Origin: Saccharophagus degradans 2-40
GTDB lineage: Bacteria; Pseudomonadota; Gammaproteobacteria; Pseudomonadales; Cellvibrionaceae
DNA: 64,000 nt
NCBI RefSeq assembly: GCF_000013665.1
Contig: NC_007912.1
Span: 744,001-808,000, forward strand
Direction: 5' to 3'
The translations under genes and the position numbers were made by a program. Below the pieces are notes generated by a model. It did no database searches and was not told the origin of the DNA. It saw nothing but the letters and a program-made list of their open reading frames with translations. Shown piece by piece: positions 54,414 to 64,000 of this stretch (position 1 is its first letter; the number at the start of each line of letters is the position of its first letter).

Positions 54414-55724
54414 CTAATTACAAACCGCACCCGTTACTGCTGGTGCCGCGGGTACAGAGCCGTTACCGGTAAACCCAAATTCAACAGTTTGGCCTGGTTG
54501 AATGGTTGCGTTCCAACCTAGGTTGCTTGCGCTGTAAGGGTTGCTGCCCGAGAAGTTTGCATTCCACAACTGGCTAATTGTAGTGCCATTGTTGTAGCTC
54601 CAGCTTACATTCCAGCCGTTAATATTTTGGTCGCTAGTGTTAGTTATGCGAATAGCGCCTTGGAAGCCACTATCCCAAGCATTTACAACAACGTGCTCAC
54701 AGCTAGCGCCAGTTCCTGGTTCGGGCTCTGGTTCTGGCTCGGGTTCGGGTTCTGGTTCTGGTTGAGAGCTTACATTAATGCTAACGGTCGCGGCATTGGA
54801 TGTTGCTCCGTCATCATCGGTTACTGTGAATTGGAAGCTATCCGAACCCGAGAAATTGCCATTAGGTGTGTATAAACGCTGCGCGCCAGACCCGCTTAAA
54901 CTTCCGTTACTAGGTGCTGCTGCAATTGCGTAACTGCTAATAACACCATCTACATCGCTGCCGCTTAAGGTAATAGAGACACTGCTACCGCTACTTACAT
55001 TTACAGATTGAGCGTTAGCTGTTGGCGCTTGGTTGCTAGGGGGTGGGTTGCTACCGCCAAAGGTAACATCCATACAGCCGTGGAATCGCTCGTAGGTAAA
55101 GTAGTTGCGCCCCCATTCACCGTAAATCACGTGGCGGCCAGAGCGCGCAGGTACGTTACATTGAGTGTGAAATAGGTTGGCACTTTTGGTGGTGGATACG
55201 CCAGGGTTTGCGTTTGGGTTTGCATCGCTGTAGTCGAGTTGGCAAAAAGGTGTTGCCTCGAAATCGCTCCAGCTGAGCGGTACACCTACCTGGTATACAA
55301 AGTCAGGCTTGGTAATGTAGTAAACAAACTCTTCGGTGTCGTCCCAGTGAGGGCCCCAAGAAATATTCCAATCTATTTCTAACGGGCCAGAACTAATTTG
55401 AGTGGTTGGCCAATCAATTGCGGCATCCCACGGGGTTGCACCGCCATTCCAGGTTTCGCTATCAAAGCCACACACATTATTAGACGTGCCGCCTTGGCGA
55501 CCTATGTCGTGGGTTAGCACGCTCATAAATTGGTAGCCGCCATTAAAGTCATTTTGGAAAGCTTGCTGGCAGGCGGGTGATGTTGCTTGGTCAGGTTTTT
55601 CTATCATCCCACACAGCGCGTTACGCGAAGGCGGGTCTACCATTAAGCCGTGAGATAGTGCGTTACCAGAAAGCCCTGCGATGGCCAAGGCTATAGTGGA
55701 GTATGTAATTTTCTTTGCGAACAT
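54414..55724 (-). CDS. AA10 lytic polysaccharide monooxygenase with Ig-like domain and CBM2
   Basis: A secreted copper enzyme of 436 residues that oxidatively cleaves cellulose or chitin. The signal peptide ends ALS, so the mature chain begins with His25 (HGLMVDPPSRN), the N-terminal half of the copper histidine brace. His126 (WGPHWDD) is the probable second ligand. The AA10 domain runs to about residue 228. A Pro/Ser spacer, a cadherin/tandem-95-type Ig domain (about 240-320), an alternating Pro-Glu linker and a CBM2 cellulose-binding module (about 345-436) follow. ATG 55724 is preferred over an upstream start, with AAAGGA just ahead. CBM2 suggests crystalline cellulose as target. Confidence 0.92.
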   Translation of the reverse strand: MFAKKITYSTIALAIAGLSGNALSHGLMVDPPSRNALCGMIEKPDQATSPACQQAFQNDFNGGYQFMSVLTHDIGRQGGTSNNVCGFDSETWNGGATPWDAAIDWPTTQISSGPLEIDWNISWGPHWDDTEEFVYYITKPDFVYQVGVPLSWSDFEATPFCQLDYSDANPNANPGVSTTKSANLFHTQCNVPARSGRHVIYGEWGRNYFTYERFHGCMDVTFGGSNPPPSNQAPTANAQSVNVSSGSSVSITLSGSDVDGVISSYAIAAAPSNGSLSGSGAQRLYTPNGNFSGSDSFQFTVTDDDGATSNAATVSINVSSQPEPEPEPEPEPEPEPGTGASCEHVVVNAWDSGFQGAIRITNTSDQNINGWNVSWSYNNGTTISQLWNANFSGSNPYSASNLGWNATIQPGQTVEFGFTGNGSVPAAPAVTGAVCN

Positions 55725-56284
55725 GATTAGGTTCCTTTTAGTTGATTTTATCGGTTGCAAAATACAGCAAAGACATTCCGTTTATTTCTACTTCTTCCGT
55801 TTTGTATTATTAAAATTATGGTGAGTAGTGAAGTTATAAACAGCGTACAACACTAAGAACAGCACGAGGTTGGTAAGCAATTGCTAGGACGAATAGTGAT
55901 TGAGCGCATCTATAGTTAGAAGCTATGTGAGTTCGTTGTTTTGCGGTTAAATAGGCCGTAACGCTAGATACTATTAGCGTTAAACGCAGCCTGTGTACGC
56001 GCATACTCGTCGGTAGTTATTTATTCTTAATGATTAAAATTTGTGAATCAACATTATTCGTAAAAAGTGTGTCATTTTGTCGCGAAAAATATTTCCTGCG
56101 CCACTTTGTTGAAATATTTACCGTTTGTTATTTGGGTTATTAATTAAACAGTGCGCTCAATATTTCTAAACGTAATAGGCAGTTTTTTTGTTGCCATAAT
56201 TCATCATATTGTTGCCATCGGTTCGCCCTTATTTGTTGATAGTTTTTATCTATTTAACGGTGATTAAAATAGGTGAAAATAAGC
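55725..56284. other. Intergenic region between divergent LPMO and creD genes
   Basis: About 560 AT-rich bases hold the two promoters. No clear operator, repeat or RNA was recognised; only the AGGTGA site before creD is distinct. Confidence 0.3.
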
Positions 56285-57646
56285 ATGCAAAAACAAATCG
56301 CGTTTAAGTTATTGGCAATATTCATTGTGGGGCTAATGGTTTTAATCCCCGTTGGTATGGTGGAATACAAAGTTTATGAAAGGCAAAGTTTTATGGACGA
56401 CGCGCGCGCTAGTGTTGCGCAAAGCTGGACAGGTAAGCAGAGCATTCTAACTCCCATTATTATTCTGCCTTATGTGATAAAGCCATTGGCCCCTAGCGCT
56501 TTTGTAACGGCTACAGGCGCCCCTGTAGAAAATACTAAAGAACAGGTGCTCTATGCCATAGTGCAGCCGGATGAGCTGGTAACTAATGCTGTTGTAAACA
56601 ACAAAACAATTTATAAGGGTATCTATGAGGTACCGGTATACGATAGTCAGATAAAAATAACAGGGGTGTTTTCTAAACGCAGCGTAAGCGAGAGGCTTTC
56701 ACAGATACAGCAAATAGCACACTTTCATAGGTTTGGTAAGCCATATTTAACCACGCATATTTCAGATGTGCGCGGTATAGATGCCGTGCCAACAATTAGC
56801 ATAAACGGCGAGAATGTTTTCGTCGGCCCCGGCAGTCGTATTTCTGGTTTAGAGGAGGGCGTGCACACGCAGTTATCGTTAGAAAAACTGCAAAGCAGTG
56901 ATGCTCAGTTCGATTTTTCTGTTGCGCTAAGGGGGATGGGTAGCTTGGCTTTTATACCGGTTGCCGATTCGGCGATAACTAATGTTCAGTCTAATTGGCC
57001 TCATCCGGAATTTGTGGGCGTGTCACTACCCAAGGAGAGGCAAGTTACGGCTAAAGGATTTACCGCTGCGTGGGCGAGTTCTCGATATTCTAGTAGTGGT
57101 GTTGAAGTTGTTGAGCGATGCATTGCTACTACGCGCTGCAGCGATTTAACGGCCCATTCTTCTGGGGTGAATTTTATTCAACCGGTAGATATTTATTTGC
57201 AATCTCAGCGCTCGATTAAATACGCGTTATTATTTATTGGCTTAATATTTACTAGCTTTTTTATTTTCGAAACAATGACGCCATATAAAATCCACCCTAT
57301 TCAATATGCATTTGTTGGCTTGGCTATTTCGGTATTTTATTTGTTGCTTATTTCGTTAGCAGAGCATATTGCGTTTGCTTGGGCGTATTTCATTGGAGTG
57401 CTAAGTTGCACGGGATTGTTGTTATTTTATGTGCGCTATTTATTTCGCAGCGTAAAGTACGCGGTTGTGTTTTGCGCAATGTTAGCTGGCTTGTTTGGTT
57501 TGTTGTATATGATTGTGCAAGCAGAAGATTTTGCTTTACTGATGGGGGCTGTACTTGTATTCGCTGTGCTGGCAATACTAATGGCTGTTACGCGCAATAT
57601 TGACTGGTATGGTGTTGCAGGGCAGGAGCAGCTGAAGAAAGCTTAG
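56285..57646 (+). CDS. creD: Inner-membrane protein CreD
   Basis: A 453-residue inner-membrane protein of the CreD family, linked in other bacteria to envelope integrity and the CreBC response. One N-terminal helix (about 8-30) precedes a large periplasmic beta-rich domain (about 35-310) with the family's conserved start (WTGKQSILTPIIILPY), and five or six C-terminal helices follow. ATG 56285 is used since AGGTGA lies 8 bases upstream. A GTG at 56273 is less likely. creB and creC are not next to it, so it is a solitary creD. Confidence 0.85.
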   Translation: MQKQIAFKLLAIFIVGLMVLIPVGMVEYKVYERQSFMDDARASVAQSWTGKQSILTPIIILPYVIKPLAPSAFVTATGAPVENTKEQVLYAIVQPDELVTNAVVNNKTIYKGIYEVPVYDSQIKITGVFSKRSVSERLSQIQQIAHFHRFGKPYLTTHISDVRGIDAVPTISINGENVFVGPGSRISGLEEGVHTQLSLEKLQSSDAQFDFSVALRGMGSLAFIPVADSAITNVQSNWPHPEFVGVSLPKERQVTAKGFTAAWASSRYSSSGVEVVERCIATTRCSDLTAHSSGVNFIQPVDIYLQSQRSIKYALLFIGLIFTSFFIFETMTPYKIHPIQYAFVGLAISVFYLLLISLAEHIAFAWAYFIGVLSCTGLLLFYVRYLFRSVKYAVVFCAMLAGLFGLLYMIVQAEDFALLMGAVLVFAVLAILMAVTRNIDWYGVAGQEQLKKA

Positions 57647-57664
57647 GGAGAATTTAAAAATAAA

Positions 57665-57692
57665 AAAGCTTGGGTTTTTAGGCCCAAGCTTT
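57665..57692. terminator. Terminator between creD and gnd
   Basis: AAAGCTTGGG (57665-57674) pairs with CCCAAGCTTT (57683-57692). The minus strand continues with T-rich sequence, so it mainly ends gnd, but it may act both ways. Confidence 0.8.
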
Positions 57693-57713
57693 CCAAGTAC
57701 TACTTAAAAACGA

Positions 57714-59168
57714 TTAAACGTTATAGGTAGTAGAGGCGGTATCGCCGCCACGGCCAGTCCAGTTGGTGTGGAAGAACTCGCCGCGTTCACGGTCGGTGCG
57801 CTCGTAAGTGTGCGCGCCGAAGTAATCGCGCTGCGCTTGTAGCAAGTTTGCTGGCAAGCGTGCAGAGCGGTAGCCGTCGAAGTAGCTAAGTGCAGAGGTT
57901 AACGCAGGTGCTGGTACACCGTTTGTTACTGCCGCTGCTACCACACGTCGCCAACCGGCTTGAGCTGCTTCTAACTTCTCTTTGAAATAAGGGGCAACCA
58001 TTAGGTTGGTAAGCTCTGGGTTTGCATCGTAAGCTGCTTTAATGTCGCCCAAGAATGCAGAGCGAATAATACAGCCGCCGCGCCACATTAAAGCAATGCC
58101 GCCGTAGTTTAAGTCCCAGTTGTATTCTTTTGCTGCTTCGCGCATTAATACATAGCCTTGCGCGTAAGAAACAATTTTTGCGCCGAGTAATGCTTGACGT
58201 AAATCTTCGATAAGTTGTTTTTTATCGCCATCAAAGCTTACTGCTGGGCCATTCAATACTTGTGAGGCTTCAACGCGCTCTGCTTTTTGTGCAGATAGGC
58301 AGCGAGCAAATACGGCTTCACCAATAAGCGTTAAAGGTACACCCAATTCTAACGCAGATACGCCAGTCCACTTACCGGTACCTTTTTGGCCTGCGGTATC
58401 TAGAATTTTATCTACTAAAGGCGCGCCGTCTTCGTCTTTATAGGCGAGGATGTCGCGGGTAATTTCTACTAAGTAGCTGTCTAATTCGGTATTGTTCCAC
58501 TCGGCGAATACTTGGTGCATTTCGTCTGCAGATAAACCAAGTAACTCTTTCATTACTTGGTACGCTTCACAGATAAGCTGCATGTCGCCGTATTCGATAC
58601 CGTTGTGTACCATTTTTACGAAGTGACCAGCGCCGTCTTGACCAACGTAATCACAGCAGGGTGAGCCGTCATCGACTTTAGCTGAAATGGCTTGGAAGAT
58701 AGGCTTAACAGCTTGCCACGCGTGTTGGCTGCCACCAGGCATAATAGAGGGGCCTTTAAGTGCGCCTTCTTCGCCACCAGATACGCCGCTGCCTACAAAG
58801 TGAATACCTTTAGGCTCTAACGCTTTCGCGCGACGAATGGTGTCTGGGAAGTGGGTGTTGCCGCCATCAATAATGATGTCGCCGTCTTCTAAGTGTGGAA
58901 CTAATTGCTCAATCATGTCGTCGACTGGCTGGCCAGCCTTAACCATAAGCATTACTTTACGTGGCTTCTCTAGGCTTGCAACCAAGTCTTTAACATCGCT
59001 AGCACCGCGAATGTTTTTACCTGCAGCGCGGCCAGACAAGAATTTCTCCACTTTCTCCGCCGAGCGGTTATATGCGGTTACGGTAAAGCCTTTGCTTTCC
59101 ATGTTGAGTACGAGGTTTTCCCCCATTACGGCTAGGCCAACTAGGCCTATGTCTGATAATGCTTTCAT
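57714..59168 (-). CDS. gnd: 6-phosphogluconate dehydrogenase, decarboxylating
   Basis: A 484-residue cytoplasmic enzyme of the oxidative pentose phosphate pathway, which makes ribulose 5-phosphate and NADPH. The nucleotide-binding motif [12 protein letters not shown] lies at about residues 10-21. [10 protein letters not shown] and the substrate signature [12 protein letters not shown] follow. The catalytic Lys-His part is [15 protein letters not shown]. The C-terminal helical domain runs to the end with [15 protein letters not shown]. The length is slightly above the E. coli enzyme (468). Monocistronic. Confidence 0.95.
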   Translation of the reverse strand: MKALSDIGLVGLAVMGENLVLNMESKGFTVTAYNRSAEKVEKFLSGRAAGKNIRGASDVKDLVASLEKPRKVMLMVKAGQPVDDMIEQLVPHLEDGDIIIDGGNTHFPDTIRRAKALEPKGIHFVGSGVSGGEEGALKGPSIMPGGSQHAWQAVKPIFQAISAKVDDGSPCCDYVGQDGAGHFVKMVHNGIEYGDMQLICEAYQVMKELLGLSADEMHQVFAEWNNTELDSYLVEITRDILAYKDEDGAPLVDKILDTAGQKGTGKWTGVSALELGVPLTLIGEAVFARCLSAQKAERVEASQVLNGPAVSFDGDKKQLIEDLRQALLGAKIVSYAQGYVLMREAAKEYNWDLNYGGIALMWRGGCIIRSAFLGDIKAAYDANPELTNLMVAPYFKEKLEAAQAGWRRVVAAAVTNGVPAPALTSALSYFDGYRSARLPANLLQAQRDYFGAHTYERTDRERGEFFHTNWTGRGGDTASTTYNV

Positions 59169-59722
59169 GTCGTCTTCTGTATTTTAGGTGGTGTATGTAT
59201 TCGTGCTCTGGCTATTCTGGGTAGTGTTTTATTCAGAGCCGACCAAATATGTCCTTGTAAATCCATGTATAGCTACTTGGTTGCAAGTTGCTTAGCGAAC
59301 GCAGTGCGTAAACAAGCAAGGGCGGCCATTGTTGTAGTTGGGTGGTCAAGCCCAGCTTATGGCTCTTATCTGTAATTTAGTTATAAGTGTATAAGACACA
59401 TATTGGGCGATATAGCGGCCCAAAATTGGTGCGTAAACATACCATTTTTCAATGTTATTTGGAATAACTGGTCTGGCCGATGTGTGGCGAATTTGGCTAA
59501 TTTATGTGTGTTTTTATCGCCGATCGCCGCCGATAAGGCGATTCGCTGCTAGGCTAATCTTGGAAGAGGGGCACAACCTGTAGGCGGATGTTATAGGGTT
59601 AAGCGCTTTAAACATGTGAAAGCAGGGTAAAAAAGCCCGGAATTGTGCCGTGTATAGTCCACCGCTAGTTGCCATTTGTATGGCAATTCTTAAGCGGTTT
59701 TAGCCTGTTGTGTGGGAAAAAT
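59169..59722. other. Intergenic region between divergent gnd and GH9 genes
   Basis: No convincing repeat, RNA or operator was recognised. A GGGA site precedes the GH9 start. The only palindromes seen are short (TCGCC...GGCGA). Confidence 0.3.
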
Positions 59723-61459
59723 ATGAACAAAGTTAAAGTTTTAGCGCTGTGTGCCAGTGTGGCTGTAATGATAGGTTGCAGTGATGCCGACACTAAATTA
59801 GCTAACTCGGCCAAGGCCGAGGTGGGCTTTACCAAAGTGAATCAGCTGGGTTATTTGCCCGCGGCCAAAAAGCTGGCGGTGGTACCCGCCGTTGCAGCTG
59901 CAAAATTCGACATAATCGATGTAACTAGCGGTAAAGTAGCGTTTACGGGGAGTTTAAGCGACGTAAAAAGCTGGAGCGCGATGGGGGACGAATCTTTCAA
60001 GTTGGCAGACTTTAGCGCCCTGCAAGCCGAAGGGAGTTACCGCTTAGTTGTTCAGGGTGTGAGTGATTCTTACACCTTCGATATTAGCCCAAGTGTATAT
60101 AGCCAAGCGCACGATGGAGCCCTTAAAGCCTATTACTATAATCGAGCGAGCACAGAGTTAACAGAACAGTACGCCGGGGTGTATGCGCGACCTGCGGGGC
60201 ACCCAGATACCGACGTACGCATATTCGATAACGCCGCCTCAGCCGCGCGCCCAGCAGATACAAGCTTTGCTGCACCAAAGGGTTGGTACGATGCTGGCGA
60301 TTACGGCAAGTACATTGTTAACAGTGGTATTTCCACTTACACCCTAATGGCTGCGTACGAGCATTTCCCGTCGTTTTACAAGCAACGCGATATAGATATT
60401 CCCGAATCTGGCGATGCCGTACCGGATATTCTCGACGAGGTAATGTGGAACCTTGAATGGATGCAGGTCATGCAAGACCCGAACGACGGCGGTGTGTACC
60501 ACAAGCTTACCACCCTGAATTTTTCTGGCGCAGTCATGCCGCACGAAGCGACTGCGCAGCGCTATTTTATTAAAAAATCTACCGCTGCAACGCTAGATTT
60601 TGCCGCGGTTATGGCCACTGCAAGCCGAGTATACGCACCGTTCGAAGGTGCTTTTCCTGGTAAATCAGCTGCTTATCGACAGGCGGCCATTGCTGCGTGG
60701 GAGTGGGCACAAGCAAACCCTAGTGAGACATATTCGCAGACACCGCTGAGCAAAGTTCAAACCGGCGCCTATGGTGATAAAAAGTTAAACGATGAATTTG
60801 CGTGGGCGGCCGCAGAGTTGTTTATATTGACCGGCGAGCAAAAATACTGGCAGGCGTTTAACAAGCAAAAAGTGCAGGCGGGTGAGTCTAGCTGGGCGAA
60901 TGTTGCGGGGTTGGGGTTTATTTCCTTGGCCAATAATGCGCGCAGCCTGTTAAACGAAGCTCAATACAAAACCGTTACCGATTCAATTGTTCGCGCTGCA
61001 GATAGCTTGCTTGTTACTTACAAAGAGAATGCCTACCAAGTACCCATTGGCAACAAAGATTTTTTCTGGGGTGGCAATTCCGGCACGTTAAATCGCGCTT
61101 GGGTTTTGCTTGAGGCCAATAAAATTAAACCGCAGCAAGAATACATCGATGCTGCACTTGCCGCGGTGGATTATATTTATGGTCGCAACCCTACCAACTA
61201 CTCTTTTGTCACTGGGTTTGGCGATAACCCTGCGGTGGGTATCCATCATCGTCCATCCTATGCCGATGGCATTAAAGCCCCTGTGCCTGGTTGGCTTGCG
61301 GGCGGTGCGCACAATGGCAAGCAAGATGGTTGTGAGTACCCTTCCGATGCACCGGCAAAATCCTATCTAGACGACTGGTGCAGTTACTCCACCAACGAAA
61401 TTGCTATTAATTGGAATGCGCCGTTAGTTTACATACTGGCTGCGGTAAATAATTTGTAG
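59723..61459 (+). CDS. GH9 endoglucanase/glycosidase lipoprotein
   Basis: A 578-residue glycoside hydrolase of family 9, likely active on beta-1,4-glucans or their oligosaccharides. A lipoprotein signal ends MIGC, so the enzyme is membrane-anchored. An N-terminal Ig-like domain (about 30-115, KVNQLGYLPAAKKLAVV) precedes the (alpha/alpha)6 catalytic domain. The GH9 motif WYDAGDYGKY gives Asp190 and Asp193 (base region), and the C-terminal STNEIAINWNAPL gives Glu559 (acid). No CBM is seen, so it may work on soluble cello-oligosaccharides near the cell. ATG 59723 is used; an upstream in-frame start would disrupt the lipobox. Monocistronic. Confidence 0.92.
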   Translation: MNKVKVLALCASVAVMIGCSDADTKLANSAKAEVGFTKVNQLGYLPAAKKLAVVPAVAAAKFDIIDVTSGKVAFTGSLSDVKSWSAMGDESFKLADFSALQAEGSYRLVVQGVSDSYTFDISPSVYSQAHDGALKAYYYNRASTELTEQYAGVYARPAGHPDTDVRIFDNAASAARPADTSFAAPKGWYDAGDYGKYIVNSGISTYTLMAAYEHFPSFYKQRDIDIPESGDAVPDILDEVMWNLEWMQVMQDPNDGGVYHKLTTLNFSGAVMPHEATAQRYFIKKSTAATLDFAAVMATASRVYAPFEGAFPGKSAAYRQAAIAAWEWAQANPSETYSQTPLSKVQTGAYGDKKLNDEFAWAAAELFILTGEQKYWQAFNKQKVQAGESSWANVAGLGFISLANNARSLLNEAQYKTVTDSIVRAADSLLVTYKENAYQVPIGNKDFFWGGNSGTLNRAWVLLEANKIKPQQEYIDAALAAVDYIYGRNPTNYSFVTGFGDNPAVGIHHRPSYADGIKAPVPGWLAGGAHNGKQDGCEYPSDAPAKSYLDDWCSYSTNEIAINWNAPLVYILAAVNNL

Positions 61460-61501
61460 CGTGCCTTTTGCGTAGCCTGCGCAGTGTTTTGCTGCGCGGG
61501 T

Positions 61502-62383
61502 TTAGCGTTTACTGGCTGTTGTTAAAAAGTCGTTTATATAGTCCAGCTTGCTGTCGTCTCGGCGGTAAACTAAGTACAGTGTTTTGTGTACGCCGCTCTG
61601 CCCTAAGCGCACGCCGCTTATGGGGTGGTGATGCTGGTACTTCTCTACGAGCCAATTAGGTAATGTGCACACACCGCGGTTAGATGAAACCAATTGCAGC
61701 ATCACCTCGATAGTTTCAACGGCGTGCTGGCGCTTGGGCTCGATGGCGGCAGGTATTAAAAAGTGAGTGAAAACATCTAAGCGCGCGCGCTCAACGGGAA
61801 AGGTAATAAGTGTTTGCTGTTGTAAGTCGCCGGCGTTAATGGACGTTAATTTAGCCTGTGGCGTGTTGGCGGCTACTACTAGTAACAGCTCGTAGTCCAG
61901 CACTGGGCAATGGGCGAGTTCTGGCGCATCCATTGGGTCGCTGGTAATAAGTATGTCTATTTTGTGTTCGCGCAATGCCGCTAGGCCGTCGAACCTAAAT
62001 TGTTGAATTACATCTAGGTCTACATCTGGCCAGCGCGTTAAAAATGGCGCAACCACGGTCATTAGCCATTCGTAGCAGGGGTGGCATTCCATGCCTAAGC
62101 GCAGCTGTCCCTTTCTGCCTTCGCCAAATGCGCGCAGCATCGTGTCTACTTGCTCTAGCTGCGGTAGTAAATTGTTGGCCGCGCGCAATAAGTATTCCCC
62201 CGCCTGAGTAAGGCGCAGCTTGCGACCTTGCTTTTGCCAAAGTGTTACCCCCAACCTATCTTCAAGCTTTTTTATGGAGTGGGAGAGTGCCGACTGGGTG
62301 AGATTTAGGGTGTCTGCTGCTGCTGCAAGGCTTCCCTCGCTATCTAGTGCGCGCATTACCAATAGGTGTTGGCGTTCAATCAT
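61502..62383 (-). CDS. metR: LysR-family regulator MetR
   Basis: A 293-residue transcription factor that activates methionine genes such as metE, in response to homocysteine. The winged helix-turn-helix is at about residues 17-36 (GSLAAAADTLNLTQSALSHS), and the rest is the LysR effector domain. RLGMECHPCYEWLMTV is conserved in MetR proteins. It is divergent from metE, the classic arrangement. Candidate binding sites lie in the spacer, one overlapping its own start codon, which suggests autoregulation. Confidence 0.92.
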   Translation of the reverse strand: MIERQHLLVMRALDSEGSLAAAADTLNLTQSALSHSIKKLEDRLGVTLWQKQGRKLRLTQAGEYLLRAANNLLPQLEQVDTMLRAFGEGRKGQLRLGMECHPCYEWLMTVVAPFLTRWPDVDLDVIQQFRFDGLAALREHKIDILITSDPMDAPELAHCPVLDYELLLVVAANTPQAKLTSINAGDLQQQTLITFPVERARLDVFTHFLIPAAIEPKRQHAVETIEVMLQLVSSNRGVCTLPNWLVEKYQHHHPISGVRLGQSGVHKTLYLVYRRDDSKLDYINDFLTTASKR

Positions 62384-62426
62384 GATTAAAATTCATTGTT
62401 TGTGTAATTAATATCAATTTTATTCA
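62383..62426. promoter_or_regulatory. MetR-type binding boxes in the metR-metE spacer
   Basis: Two sites fit TGAA-N5-TTCA with one mismatch each: 62383-62395 (TGAT-TAAAA-TTCA) and 62414-62426 (TCAA-TTTTA-TTCA). Their starts are 31 bp apart, close to three helical turns. The first overlaps the metR start. Confidence 0.55.
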
Positions 62427-62474
62427 CTATAAGTTAAAAGTACAGTGGCCGCCATCAACTTATTGGAGGCAATG

Positions 62475-64000
62475 ATGACTACCGTACACAACCTTGGATT
62501 CCCCCGCATTGGTGCAAAGCGCGAGCTTAAGTTTGCCTGTGAAGCCTATTGGCGCGGCGAGATAGACCAAACGCAACTCGATAAAACTGCGCACACCTTG
62601 CGTGCAAACCATTGGCAAACACAGCTAGACGCCGGTGTAGAGTGGCTGCCTGTTGGCGATTTTTCTTATTACGACCATGTTCTAGACACCAGCTTTTTGG
62701 TGGGCAATATTCCTGTGCGGGCGCAAGCGGATGGGCAATCTAAGCTAGATACTTACTTTAAAGTGGCTCGAGGCACCGCCAAAGAAGCGGCGGGTGCCAG
62801 TTGTTGTGGCGGCAGTCACGCAGCCGAAATGACCAAGTGGTTTGATACTAACTACCACTATTTGGTGCCAGAGCTAAACGCAAATACGCACTTCAAGCTA
62901 AATGCCAGTAAATTACTCACTGAGCTTGAGCAGGCGCGCGCGCTTACTAGCAAAGTGAAGCCGGTTATTTTAGGGCCGCTAAGTTATTTATGGCTGGCAA
63001 AAATAACAGACGGCAGCACGCACAAGCTGGGCTTTTTAGATGATTTAATTACAGTGTATCGCGAGTTGTTGGGAACGCTGGCCAAAGAGGCTGTAGAGTG
63101 GGTTCAGTTTGACGAGCCTATTTTAGCGCTAGATTTGCCCGAACAGTGGCAGCACGCCTTTGAGCGTGTATATCACCAATTGCAGTTGCCCAACCTCTCT
63201 GTATTGCTGGCCACTTATTTTGGCCCGCTTGATACAAATTTGCGGTTGGCTGCGCGTTTACCCACAGCTGCTTTGCATTTAGATATCACCCGCGGCGGCG
63301 ATGATTTACCGCGCGTGTTAGATATTTTATCGCCGCATAAAATTTTATCTGTAGGTGTCATAGATGGCCGCAATATTTGGAAAGCAGATTTAAATAAACT
63401 ACTCGCGCAATTAAAGCCCGTTAAAGAGCGGCTGGGCAATGGCTTATGGTTGGCGCCAAGTTGTTCGCTGTTGCATACGCCGGTAGATTTAGATAGCGAA
63501 GAGGCGTTAGATGCAGATATTAAAAACTGGTTGGCGTTTGCCAAACAAAAACTGCAAGAACTAAATATTTTGCAGCGCGCATTGGATAACGGCGAGACCA
63601 GTGTGGCGGAAGCGCTAGTACACAACGCTGGCGCGATTGCCGCGCGTAAAGCATCTGCAAAAGTAAACAACGCCAAGGTGCAGTCGCTAGTCAATAATAT
63701 TAGCCCAAGCTTAAGCGAGCGCGAGTCACCCTTTGCTACGCGAATTGAAAAGCAACAGGCGAAATACAATTTACCAACACTGCCAACTACAACCATTGGC
63801 TCTTTTCCGCAAACAAGTGAAATACGAAAAAACCGCAAAGCGTTTAAAAGTGGGGAAATAAGCCAACAGCAATACGATAGAACCCTGCGGGCAGAAATAG
63901 CGCACGCAATAGAGTTGCAAGAAAAAATAGGTATCGATGTATTGGTGCATGGCGAAGCCGAACGCAACGACATGGTGGAATATTTTGGTGAGCAACTAGA
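62475..64000 (+). CDS. metE: Cobalamin-independent methionine synthase MetE (cut by window edge)
   Basis: The first 508 residues or so of the B12-independent enzyme that methylates homocysteine with methyltetrahydropteroyl-triglutamate. It starts MTTVHNLGFPRIGAKRELK. GGAGG lies 5 bases before ATG 62475; an ATG at 62472 is too close. EMTKWFDTNYHYLVPE and the linker to the second barrel (LPTTTIGSFPQTSEIRKNRK) are present, and the catalytic zinc-binding C-terminal half lies outside. A Cys-Cys-Gly-Gly-Ser-His insert is seen before EMTKW. The gene is divergent from metR. The cell also has B12 genes, so both routes may exist. Confidence 0.93.
   Translation, partial: MTTVHNLGFPRIGAKRELKFACEAYWRGEIDQTQLDKTAHTLRANHWQTQLDAGVEWLPVGDFSYYDHVLDTSFLVGNIPVRAQADGQSKLDTYFKVARGTAKEAAGASCCGGSHAAEMTKWFDTNYHYLVPELNANTHFKLNASKLLTELEQARALTSKVKPVILGPLSYLWLAKITDGSTHKLGFLDDLITVYRELLGTLAKEAVEWVQFDEPILALDLPEQWQHAFERVYHQLQLPNLSVLLATYFGPLDTNLRLAARLPTAALHLDITRGGDDLPRVLDILSPHKILSVGVIDGRNIWKADLNKLLAQLKPVKERLGNGLWLAPSCSLLHTPVDLDSEEALDADIKNWLAFAKQKLQELNILQRALDNGETSVAEALVHNAGAIAARKASAKVNNAKVQSLVNNISPSLSERESPFATRIEKQQAKYNLPTLPTTTIGSFPQTSEIRKNRKAFKSGEISQQQYDRTLRAEIAHAIELQEKIGIDVLVHGEAERNDMVEYFGEQL

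Overview
The window looks like chromosomal DNA of a marine, Gram-negative, polysaccharide-degrading gammaproteobacterium close to Saccharophagus/Teredinibacter (Cellvibrionaceae). That placement is an inference from gene content: polyserine-linked pectate lyase, CBM2-tailed lytic polysaccharide monooxygenase, GH9, GH43, GH15 and GH13 enzymes (several as lipoproteins), TonB-dependent receptors, RhlB, CreD, and a YfhM/PbpC pair. No mobile island with its own integrase, no CRISPR array, and no rRNA or tRNA gene was seen. Layout: 1-2,800 holds three unrecognised minus-strand genes, one of them cut by the window edge. 3,100-11,400 is a sugar-utilisation block: GH43 lipoprotein, MFS oligosaccharide transporter, GH15 glucoamylase-type lipoprotein and a divergent GH13 alpha-glucosidase. 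TACGTA palindromes lie in the divergent promoter, which suggests a LacI-type regulator encoded elsewhere. 11,500-18,900 encodes the bacterial alpha-2-macroglobulin with its usual partner, penicillin-binding protein 1C. 18,900-23,400 is the plastic part of the window. It holds a 225-bp direct duplication, repeated short palindromic motifs, a CsbD-like stress protein, an apparently orphan toxin-like/immunity-like gene pair, a second immunity-like gene, a broken regulator remnant, and a REP-associated transposase beside an enterobacterial-style REP hairpin. 23,600-30,000 has a PL3 pectate lyase, a beta-propeller lipoprotein with an unknown membrane partner, and a multiply broken secreted glycosidase-like gene. 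30,200-43,400 is mostly conserved: RpiB-like isomerase, MoeB, RlmI-type methyltransferase, TraB/GumN protein, a TonB receptor broken by a 16-bp tandem duplication, UDP-sugar epimerase and dehydrogenase, RhlB, and two convergent c-di-GMP-type proteins whose signature motifs are both degenerate. 44,200-48,400 has a PilJ-type sensor-domain protein followed by a compact four-gene minus-strand cluster: KAS III-like condensing enzyme, haem-oxygenase-like putative diiron oxidase, an unknown protein and a histidine-rich membrane protein. I see this cluster as the best candidate for an undescribed biosynthetic system. 48,600-54,300 is a cobalamin riboswitch followed by btuB and cobO-cobT-cobS-cobC. 54,400-64,000 carries the LPMO, creD, gnd, a GH9 lipoprotein, metR, and divergent metE, which runs off the right edge.
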